Below, one piece after another: positions 9,336-16,539 of a stretch of DNA of 63,922 nucleotides (positions within the stretch are counted from its first letter, which is position 1; every line of letters starts with the position of its first letter). Both the position numbers and the translations under genes were made by a program. Origin of the DNA: an uncultured Clostridium sp. (GTDB taxonomy: Bacteria > Bacillota > Clostridia > Clostridiales > Clostridiaceae); the NCBI RefSeq assembly GCF_947039605.1, contig NZ_CAMQZG010000019.1:1-63922 (forward strand), given 5' to 3'. The notes beneath the pieces are model-generated. The model was not told the DNA's origin, made no database searches, and saw only the letters and a list, made by a program, of their open reading frames with translations.

Positions 9336-11937
9336 CAATTTTTTCCCCTTCAATTATCTTATTTGTATATTGATTGCTTATTTCTTTATTTATTTTTTGT
9401 ATCTCAGTAATCTCTCCAATATATGCATAACTACTTAAATCACCAACCACCTCAGTTACTAATTTATAAATTTCATTTTCTTCTTCATACTGATTTATCA
9501 CTGAATTAATTATCATCTTAGCAATTATTTTCCTAACTCTTATTTGAAGACTTCTTACCTCTATACAAGCTTTACTAATATCATTAGTTTTTCTTAATAA
9601 TTCCTTATCATCAATGATTTTAGCAATCATTTTTATATTGTTAGAATCTCGTGGTCCAATAATATTCCCATTCAACCAATTCTTGATAGTCAGTGGATTA
9701 ACATCTTGACCCTCTGATTTTAATTTTTTACTAATATCACGTTCCTCGAGTTCATTACTCTCCATATACTTTATAAGAGAAGTTTTCCAAAGTTTATTTT
9801 GTTCAAAAAGCTTACCGTATAAATTCTTGAAATCTTTTTCATTAAGTAACTTATCTATTATATCCTTCACAATATCTGTTTTATCATTATTTATATTTCT
9901 AACAAATATTATTTCATCTCCTAGCTCTATTTCATCTATATTTTTAGTGTTAATATCATTTTTTCTTCTATCTATACAATTGACTCTATAGTTTTCTGTT
10001 AAAAATGCATAATCTCCACTTTTTATTATAATTATTTTTTTTGCAACCGTTTGATTATTTTGATATGACTGATTTTCAGAATTATAATCAGCAGATACTA
10101 ATAACTTAATATAATTATCATCTAACATCTTTTTCATCTTATTTTCTTGTATTATGTTCTTTTCTTCCTCTATTTCTAAGTTCAATTCCACTTTTGGTAA
10201 GTTAATATATTTAACTTCTGAATCAAATATATCGTTTTCTTTCAGTATATTTTTTTCACAGATTAACTTCATCATTCTTTCATTCTTTTTAAAGTCATTT
10301 CTATATTTATAAAACTCTCTTTTATAAGAAATAATCTCTATTTTTTTAATAGAATTATTTTCTAACAAACTATTAGAATTTATATAAAACGGAACAATCA
10401 CATATTCGTACTTTGAAAAGTCTTGTTCTTTTTTTAATACTTCATAACTTAGATTTCTTATTCCATTTATACTAAAGTAATATTTGGTAATATCTATTTC
10501 TTTTTTATTTTTTAAAAGTATAACTCCATTTTGCTGGCTTTTAATAGCTTTTTTAATAGTTGCAAACTTTCCATTTGTATCATTTAAACTTTCAACTATT
10601 ATGTATAATCTATTTATAATATCTTCCATAATTTTGTACTCTGACCTCGTTCCATGGAAACCACTTTTTTTATCTTCCAAAAGTTCTATTTTTTCTAAAA
10701 TATTATTTTTCTTTTCAAAACAATACCTTAATGGAATAATACTATTTTGAAACTTATTACAAAGATGATATGCTATTTTTAAAAACTGTAAAACATCATC
10801 ATTATTTTCACTATAGTTCCTGAGTTCTCCTAATGAGCTAATTGCATCATTTATATCATCATTAAACTTATCTGCTCCAATTACAAAGTTTATTTTCTTT
10901 TCTTTATTCACTAATATATTAGCTCTATCATAATATTTTTTTTGAACTTCACTACATTTCAAAATTTTTCCCTTTACACTATTTTCTAAAAAACCTTTTG
11001 TAAATGCGCTAATATCGAACTCATTCTCTTGATCTAAGAAATATTCATACTCACTCTCATCTTCCCATGTATTGAAAATCATTAATTTTTCGATGTCACA
11101 AAATAAATTGAATGCTCTTAATTCAGTTTCATAACTATCCTTATAAGACTTTTCTCCTATAATGAAAATATTTTTAATATTTTCATTACTTGATACTATA
11201 TCCAATCCAGTTGTAATATCGGTAGTTATATTAAATAAAATATCTTCTTTAAGACTATTTTGTAGTATTAAGGGCTCACTTTCGCTCGATGTCCAATATG
11301 CTATACTAAATAACTCGCTAAATGGTATATTTCTCTCTCCAAATACTATACTTATAGACTTTACAATATCTATTATTTTTTCTTTTCCTTTCACAACTAT
11401 CAAATTACTTTTTTCTACTCTTCCATTTAATTCACCAATATCTACTTTCATAAAATGTGCTATAAAAGCTTTAGTGATATTAGATTTATTTTTAATATCT
11501 AAGCCTTTCTTCTTGTTTATTCTTGTTGCATCTCCGTTATATGTAGTAATTTCATATGCATTAGCAATTGGAACTCTATTAATCAGTGATTTGTTTTTTA
11601 ATTTTATGTATTTCTTATCTTTAAATTCTTCACAGCCCTCAAACGTATAAATTTCTCTTTTATAACATACCTTAGCTCCCTGGGAAATACTATCTAAAAT
11701 ATTATTTTCAGGGTCTTTCATATTCTCGTAATAAGAGATTATTCCGATAGTTATTAAAATATAAACAATTGTTATTTCATCATCTATAGTAATATTTAAG
11801 GAGCTTCTCTGATCATTTTTATTATAAGTTTCTTGAATTGATTTTATAATCAATTCATCTAATAAATTTATTGAAATATTTTTATTTTTATATTTAAATT
11901 GAAAATCTTTTAAACAACTTATTGTATTTTTTTCCAT
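9328..11937 (-). CDS. drmE: DISARM class 2 protein DrmE-like
   Basis: An 869-residue protein encoded directly upstream of drmA, the position and size expected for DrmE of class 2 DISARM, whose biochemical role is not established. I see no enzyme motif. The C-terminal quarter holds a winged-helix-like segment (about 755-800: NPLTIKNWLNGNIIGPRD) followed by a long helical tail with VRSLQIRVRKIIAKMI. The rest is a lysine/isoleucine/asparagine-rich mixture of strands and helices. The start has GGAGAAA before ATG. The assignment rests on context plus C-terminal pattern, so it is less certain than drmA and drmB. No drmC gene follows. Confidence 0.7.
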   Translation of the reverse strand: MEKNTISCLKDFQFKYKNKNISINLLDELIIKSIQETYNKNDQRSSLNITIDDEITIVYILITIGIISYYENMKDPENNILDSISQGAKVCYKREIYTFEGCEEFKDKKYIKLKNKSLINRVPIANAYEITTYNGDATRINKKKGLDIKNKSNITKAFIAHFMKVDIGELNGRVEKSNLIVVKGKEKIIDIVKSISIVFGERNIPFSELFSIAYWTSSESEPLILQNSLKEDILFNITTDITTGLDIVSSNENIKNIFIIGEKSYKDSYETELRAFNLFCDIEKLMIFNTWEDESEYEYFLDQENEFDISAFTKGFLENSVKGKILKCSEVQKKYYDRANILVNKEKKINFVIGADKFNDDINDAISSLGELRNYSENNDDVLQFLKIAYHLCNKFQNSIIPLRYCFEKKNNILEKIELLEDKKSGFHGTRSEYKIMEDIINRLYIIVESLNDTNGKFATIKKAIKSQQNGVILLKNKKEIDITKYYFSINGIRNLSYEVLKKEQDFSKYEYVIVPFYINSNSLLENNSIKKIEIISYKREFYKYRNDFKKNERMMKLICEKNILKENDIFDSEVKYINLPKVELNLEIEEEKNIIQENKMKKMLDDNYIKLLVSADYNSENQSYQNNQTVAKKIIIIKSGDYAFLTENYRVNCIDRRKNDINTKNIDEIELGDEIIFVRNINNDKTDIVKDIIDKLLNEKDFKNLYGKLFEQNKLWKTSLIKYMESNELEERDISKKLKSEGQDVNPLTIKNWLNGNIIGPRDSNNIKMIAKIIDDKELLRKTNDISKACIEVRSLQIRVRKIIAKMIINSVINQYEEENEIYKLVTEVVGDLSSYAYIGEITEIQKINKEISNQYTNKIIEGEKIDE

Positions 11938-12000
11938 TACTTTTCTCCATAATTTCCTTTAAATTCTTTATATATGTAAAATATCTTATATATTCTATAA

Positions 12001-12037
12001 TAACATAAATTTATTAATTATTTTAATATTTATGTTA
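12001..12037 (-). promoter_or_regulatory. Inverted repeat upstream of drmE, candidate operator
   Basis: Perfect 10-bp arms TAACATAAAT (12001-12010) and ATTTATGTTA (12028-12037) flank a 17-bp AT spacer, about 65 bp before the drmE start. The geometry parallels the palindrome in front of the XRE/restriction operon, though the arm sequences differ. No clear -10/-35 pair was identified beside it. Confidence 0.4.
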
Positions 12038-12080
12038 CTTCTAACCTCCAATAAAGCTAAATTTTTTCCCAATATACTAA

Positions 12081-12127
12081 TTAGAAAAAGCACCTCTAAC
12101 TAGAGATGCTTTTCCTTTAACTATTTA
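12081..12127 (-). terminator. Terminator; right copy of the 47-bp direct repeat
   Basis: Hairpin AAAAGCA-C-CTCT / AGAG-A-TGCTTTT (12086-12113) with a TTTTTC tail on the minus strand, ending the broken membrane-protein gene. It matches the copy at 3828-3874 at 40 of 47 positions, so the two copies bracket drmE-drmA-drmB. Confidence 0.7.
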
Positions 12128-12185
12128 CTTTTTTAATCCCTTAACAAAGAAACTATCTTATCATCTATTCCTCACTATCATTTAC

Positions 12186-12851
12186 TTAAGCTACTTTATT
12201 TTCATCAATTACTGGTCTTTTTTCATTGTCGTTAACTTCTACATTTTCAAAATACTTTTTCAAAAAATTATAAAACCTTTCTCTATTGCCACGTCTTACA
12301 TAGTGCGTTTGAATAATTCTTTTATTACCTTGTTTCCCAAACTCTGTCACCTTTAATACATAAATTATCTTTCTCTCATACTTACCTCTTACCCTACGCA
12401 CCTCTTTTTCTACTTCTAAAACCTCTATTTTTCAACACATTCCCTCTTTGCAAAAATTATCTCTCCATCATCTCTTATTAGCACAAAAAAATTTTTCAGT
12501 TAATTTAACTTCCCTATCAAAAGTATCTATAACACCAGTTGTAAGCTCTTCCTCTAAAAATTTCGCAACATCTTTTATATTTCCATACTTAGCACAGACT
12601 TTTCCAAACTTACTCTTTTTATAATATATAAGCTTTGTTATATTAGCTATATTCCAAATTCCAATATAGACTAAAGTTAGAGTAAACACCAAATTTACAA
12701 TTTCTATACTATTTATAAAGTCTCCAAAATCACTTGTCATCAAAAAAAGCATATAAGTACCGAGTGCTAGTATCAATAATATAACTGGTTCTATTTTTAA
12801 TACTCTTATCACTCCTTTTTTAAACTCAAGTAAAACTTGTTTTCTTAACAT
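12186..12851 (-). pseudogene. Two-pass membrane protein broken by two homopolymer indels
   Basis: Two reading frames (12468-12851 and 12186-12401) look like halves of one gene. The first begins MLRKQVLLEFKKG after AAGGGGGG and holds two hydrophobic segments. At 12485-12491 a run of seven T (minus strand) ends it early; with six T the protein continues VLIRDDGEIIFAKRECVEK. At 12428-12432 a run of five A again breaks the frame; with six A it continues IEVLEVEKEVRRVRG into the second half. The restored protein is about 222 residues with a cytosolic basic C-terminus. The family is not recognised. Either two real mutations or two homopolymer errors explain this; the compensating arrangement argues that the full frame was recently functional. 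Confidence 0.75.
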
Positions 12852-13067
12852 CCTCATCCCCCCTTATTTTAAACCTTTTATCCTCATAATAAAGTTTGAT
12901 TTTTCTTTCTACCCTCCAAATACCTTATTCACTTTGACTTCACCTCTAATTAATAAAAATTTTTATTATATACTTAATTCTACGTACATATCCTTAATTC
13001 CTTTTAAATCAATTATTTACATAATACAACCTCACTTAAAATTTAAATACACCATCAATAGCTCTAA

Positions 13068-13113
13068 ATATAGAAAGACCTCCTCTAAATTCACTAAAGG
13101 AAGTCTTTCTATA
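13068..13113. terminator. Bidirectional hairpin terminator after the TetR gene
   Basis: An imperfect stem TATAGAAAGAC ... GTCTTTCTATA lies 25 bp past the tetR-family stop. The plus-strand side has a T-rich tail (TATTTTATTTT). The rest of 12858-13138 shows no gene. Confidence 0.6.
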
Positions 13114-13138
13114 TTTTATTTTGATATAGCCCCATTAT

Positions 13139-13783
13139 TTACTTTTTCAAACCCTTAACAAGGAATCTAACTATCTTATCTATCTCTTCCTCATCATCAA
13201 ATTCCTTATCTATTGTAAGGCTCACTATCGCATAAGAGAATATGCTTCCAGCTATAAATTTAATTACATCTTTATTCTCTATATCACCTAGTACCCCTTC
13301 ATTTCTAAACTTATCTAAAATCATAAAGAAACTTTCTTTTAATTCACTTGGTATTGAGTTAAACAATTTTATTCTTAATTCTTTTCTATACATTACTTCT
13401 GTTATAAGAATTTTTGCTATTTTTTTATTTTCACTTAAAAATAGTATTCTATCACTCACTATTGCATGTATAAACTTTTCAAAACCTTTATCATTTATTT
13501 CTAAGTTTTCTTGTGCAAATTCTTTTACTACAATAGCAAATATACTTTCCAAGATATAAGGTATTATATTTTTAATCAGTATATCTTCTTTTTTCCCAAA
13601 GTGTTTAAATATTGTTCCCTCTGCTACTCCAGCAGCTTTTGCTATTTGGCTTGTAGAAACATTTGAAAAACCTTGTTCTGAGAATAACTCTATACAAACT
13701 TCTAATATTTTTTTCTTTTTTTCTGTCATTGTATCATTTTCTTTTATTTTTTCATTAAATAGATTTCTTACTTCTCTACTCAT
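13139..13783 (-). CDS. TetR/AcrR-family transcriptional repressor
   Basis: A 214-residue regulator with an N-terminal TetR helix-turn-helix at about 20-68 (ILEVCIELFSEQGFSNVSTS, then AGVAEGTIFKHFGKKEDIL) and a variable ligand-binding C-terminal part. It is the third gene of an operon with an ABC-type exporter, 10 bp after the permease gene, so it most likely represses its own operon and is released by a transported compound. The palindrome at 15654-15675 just before the first gene is the probable operator. The start ATG follows AGGGGAG. Confidence 0.93.
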   Translation of the reverse strand: MSREVRNLFNEKIKENDTMTEKKKKILEVCIELFSEQGFSNVSTSQIAKAAGVAEGTIFKHFGKKEDILIKNIIPYILESIFAIVVKEFAQENLEINDKGFEKFIHAIVSDRILFLSENKKIAKILITEVMYRKELRIKLFNSIPSELKESFFMILDKFRNEGVLGDIENKDVIKFIAGSIFSYAIVSLTIDKEFDDEEEIDKIVRFLVKGLKK

Positions 13784-13793
13784 ATATTCTCCC

Positions 13794-14921
13794 CTAAACC
13801 TTTCTATATCTTCTAAGTCCTATAATATTTATTACTGTGAATATTATAGCAAATAATAACACTATTAAAATATCAAATACTATTTTATCAAAAGAATATC
13901 CTTTTATAATAACGTCTGTAAGTGCATTACCTGCATAGTACATAGGCATTACTTTTGCTACATGTTGTATCCCAACATTCATACTACTTATAGGAATAAG
14001 TCCTGATAAGAAAATTTGTGGAAGTATTATAATTGGTATAAACTGCATCATTTGAAACTCTGAATTAGCAAATGTAGAAATTAATAACCCCAATGCTAAG
14101 GCAGAGAATGCAACTACTATATTTATAAGTATTACAAGACCTATACTTCCTACTATATTTATATTTAATATATAAACTGCAAATCCTACAATTATAATGG
14201 TTTGAACTATTGCAAAAAGTCCGTAACCTATTAGATAACCAAATACTATTTCAAATCTTCTGATTGGTGTTGCTAAAAGTTTATCTAAAGTACCTGATGT
14301 TCTTTCTTTTAGTAAAGACATTCCTGATATTAGGAATACAAAGAAGAACACAAAGAATCCAATTAAAACTGGAACCATTCCATCAAATAAACTTGTATTG
14401 GAATTTCCATAGACATAGCTACTATTTATAGTTAGTTTATCTGGTTTCAACATACTTTGCTGGATCTCTGGTTTTTGTTTTAACATCTCACTTTGCTTTT
14501 TAATTACTTCGCCTTGTTTTCCTATTACACCTGCTAAATCTTCTATTGTATACTTAGATACTGCCATTCCAAGCTTTGATTCTACTTCTATCTTATTACT
14601 CATATTACTATTAGCATAAACAACATCTAACTTACTGCCATCCATATACATAAATGCTGTTAGATTATTATTCTCTATTTGATTTTTAATATTAGTATCA
14701 TTATCAAAACTCTGCATATTTAAATTATTATCACTAAGAGTAGCAACAATTGAAGAGTTCATATTATAATAACCAACCTTTATATTTGAATTATCATTTT
14801 TAGCAAATACAAGATTCATTAGACTAAGTATCAAAAGAGGGGCAACAAGCATTAACATAAGAGTTCTTTTATCACCAATTATTTGTTTTATAATTCTGCT
14901 AACTAAAGATGCAATTCTCAC
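13794..14921 (-). CDS. ABC-2 type transporter permease
   Basis: A 375-residue membrane protein of the ABC-2 permease family (YhgE/YadH-like architecture): one N-terminal membrane helix, an external domain of about 150 residues, then five or six helices from residue 180 (FFVFFFVFLISGMSLLKERT). The segment LLKERTSGTLDKLLATPIRR is the usual coupling region. It starts at GTG 14921, overlapping the ATPase stop by 4 nt (GTGA), so the two are coupled. With the ATPase it should export a drug, lipid or peptide; the substrate cannot be told. Confidence 0.92.
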   Translation of the reverse strand: MRIASLVSRIIKQIIGDKRTLMLMLVAPLLILSLMNLVFAKNDNSNIKVGYYNMNSSIVATLSDNNLNMQSFDNDTNIKNQIENNNLTAFMYMDGSKLDVVYANSNMSNKIEVESKLGMAVSKYTIEDLAGVIGKQGEVIKKQSEMLKQKPEIQQSMLKPDKLTINSSYVYGNSNTSLFDGMVPVLIGFFVFFFVFLISGMSLLKERTSGTLDKLLATPIRRFEIVFGYLIGYGLFAIVQTIIIVGFAVYILNINIVGSIGLVILINIVVAFSALALGLLISTFANSEFQMMQFIPIIILPQIFLSGLIPISSMNVGIQHVAKVMPMYYAGNALTDVIIKGYSFDKIVFDILIVLLFAIIFTVINIIGLRRYRKV

Positions 14922-15634
14922 TCCTTCTCACTCCCAACCTTTAAAAATACTTCCTCAACAGAAGCTACTCCATATTTATCTTTAAGCTCTTTTGGACTTC
15001 CATCCTCTAAAATTTCACCATTTCCAAGTAAAATAATTCTATCGCACTTTTCAGCCTCATCCATAACATGAGTTGTAACTAAGATAGATTTACCTTTTGC
15101 CTTAAACTTATTTAATTCTTCCCATATATCAAGTCTAAGCTGTGGATCTATCCCTACTGTTGGTTCATCTAAAATTAAAAACTCTGGATTTTGAAGTAAT
15201 GTTAAAGCTAGAGATAATCTTCTTTTCATTCCACCTGAAAAAGATTTTACTTTCTTATTTAAATGATCTTCTAAATTTAATAACTTTGCTAAGTACTTAA
15301 TTCTATCTACTAATTCCTTTTTAGGAACAAGATACATTTGACCAAAGAACTTTAAGTTTTCCTTAGCTGATAAATCTAAATATAAAGCATCTGCCTGTGC
15401 CATATATCCTATTTTCCCAAGAACTTCTCTATTCGGAATTTTATAACCCAATAACTCAACTAACCCGTTGTCTGCCTTTTCCATCCCCATAATTATTTTT
15501 ATTAAAGTTGTTTTCCCTGCACCTGATGGTCCTATAACTCCAACTATTTCTGATTGTTTGATATTAAAACTAATACTATTAAGTATTTTGTTAGACTTAA
15601 AATTCTTCTCCACATTTTCTACTTTTAATTTCAT
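14918..15634 (-). CDS. ABC transporter ATP-binding protein
   Basis: A 238-residue ABC ATPase. Walker A GPSGAGKTTLIKI is at about 34-46, the signature KSFSGGMKRR near 130, Walker B FLILDEPTVGID near 155, and the switch histidine in VTTHVMDEAEKC. It is the first gene of the exporter operon, with AGAGGTG before ATG. The YadG/DrrA-like sequence and the ABC-2 partner point to an exporter. Regulation by the co-encoded TetR protein is likely. Confidence 0.95.
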   Translation of the reverse strand: MKLKVENVEKNFKSNKILNSISFNIKQSEIVGVIGPSGAGKTTLIKIIMGMEKADNGLVELLGYKIPNREVLGKIGYMAQADALYLDLSAKENLKFFGQMYLVPKKELVDRIKYLAKLLNLEDHLNKKVKSFSGGMKRRLSLALTLLQNPEFLILDEPTVGIDPQLRLDIWEELNKFKAKGKSILVTTHVMDEAEKCDRIILLGNGEILEDGSPKELKDKYGVASVEEVFLKVGSEKE

Positions 15635-15653
15635 TTACTCACCTCTATTTTAT

Positions 15654-15675
15654 AAAGTGAGTACTCACTCACTTT
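15654..15675 (-). promoter_or_regulatory. Probable TetR operator of the exporter operon
   Basis: The core GTGAGTACTCAC is a perfect 12-bp palindrome within AAAGTGAGTACTCACTCACT. It lies about 20 bp before the ATPase start and downstream of the promoter at 15689-15717, a typical roadblock position for a TetR-family repressor. Confidence 0.7.
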
Positions 15676-15688
15676 ATTATGTATTTAA

Positions 15689-15717
15689 AATTTATCATAC
15701 CTACTGCATAATGTCAA
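15689..15717 (-). promoter_or_regulatory. Promoter of the ABC exporter operon
   Basis: On the minus strand TTGACA (-35, 15712-15717) and TAAATT (-10, 15689-15694) are 17 bp apart. The -35 matches consensus; the -10 is weak. Confidence 0.5.
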
Positions 15718-15747
15718 ACTAAAATAAATTCGGTGAATAATTCAGTA

Positions 15748-15804
15748 TATAGGAAATATTTATATATATACCTAGTATAAATATAGTTTTATAGGAAATA
15801 TTTA
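15748..15804. repeat. 15-bp direct repeat pair in AT-rich intergenic DNA
   Basis: TATAGGAAATATTTA occurs at 15748-15762 and again at 15790-15804, 42 bp apart (about four helical turns). Bases 15635-16013 contain no gene apart from these repeats, the exporter promoter/operator and the hairpin before 16014. The spacing would suit a regulator binding upstream of the gene at 16014. Confidence 0.5.
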
Positions 15805-15975
15805 CACATAGTATGATATCTATTAATAATAATACTCAATAATATTCATTTATATATATTATTTAATAATATATAATATTTGATATAAAGAATTACTAAT
15901 GGTATCCTAAAAACAGAAAATATAAATGATAATACATACTATTTTTTATATTTTCAAAAATAACTATAGAAAAGA

Positions 15976-15996
15976 TTTCTAGAATTTTTCTAGAAA
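15976..15996 (+). promoter_or_regulatory. 5' hairpin next to the ribosome binding site
   Basis: TTTCTAGAA-TTT-TTCTAGAAA forms a perfect 9-bp stem with a 3-nt loop, ending 2 nt before the GAAGGAG ribosome binding site of the gene at 16014. It could stabilise the mRNA end or be a protein site. Confidence 0.45.
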
Positions 15997-16013
15997 GAAG
16001 GAGTGATTATACA

Positions 16014-16445
16014 ATGGAAAATATTTTTAAAGTTAGAGAAACTGAGTCACCAGAAAACAATGAAATTTTCATAAATAGTTCTAAATATAAGATTGTTAAT
16101 TTAACAACATCTGAAGGTCATGTTACTATAGATGGATATAATTTTGAATTTGCAAGCTCTCATAAGAGTCTTACTATGGAAGTTATAAAAGATGGAATTA
16201 TTACAGTAGATATTAAATCAAAATCTATTGGTAGATATAGATTTAAATATTTAAGTAAAGGTAAAATGATTAAATATGACTGGTTAACTGAAACAGACAA
16301 AATTGATTTTACTGTTCACAAAGGAGATATGCTATACCTTCTAACAGATGATATTGATTCTTTAGCAGGAAGTGTAATATCAGGTGGTAAAAAACAATTA
16401 TGCATTAAAGTTGGAGATAAGATCCAAACAATAATGGAACTTTAA
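16014..16445 (+). CDS. Hypothetical 143-residue protein
   Basis: A monocistronic gene with AAGGAG before ATG and its own terminator. The protein begins MENIFKVRETESPENNEIF and is predicted mostly beta-strand (alternating hydrophobic residues in VTIDGYNFEFA, GRYRFKYLSKG, KGDMLYLLTDD). It has no signal peptide or membrane segment. I do not recognise a family. The upstream hairpin and direct repeats suggest regulated expression. Confidence 0.8.
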   Translation: MENIFKVRETESPENNEIFINSSKYKIVNLTTSEGHVTIDGYNFEFASSHKSLTMEVIKDGIITVDIKSKSIGRYRFKYLSKGKMIKYDWLTETDKIDFTVHKGDMLYLLTDDIDSLAGSVISGGKKQLCIKVGDKIQTIMEL

Positions 16446-16454
16446 GATAGATAT

Positions 16455-16493
16455 AAACCTCTTTTCATATAAAATTTGAAAAGAGGTTTTTTT
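16455..16493 (+). terminator. Rho-independent terminator
   Basis: Stem AAACCTCTTTTCA / TGAAAAGAGGTTT followed by TTTT, directly after the gene ending at 16445. Confidence 0.92.
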
Positions 16494-16539
16494 ATAACTT
16501 ATGAGCTAAATATGCACCTTAATTCATCTTATATACTAA

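Noticed and set aside
11162-11650. Plus-strand open frame of 162 codons
   Set aside because: Antisense to drmE, hydrophobic composition produced by the AT-rich complement, and no start signals.
12401-12470. In-frame TGA codons between the two halves of the broken membrane-protein gene, considered as selenocysteine
   Set aside because: No cysteine-like context or nearby SECIS-type hairpin was seen, and two single-base homopolymer changes restore a far more sensible protein.
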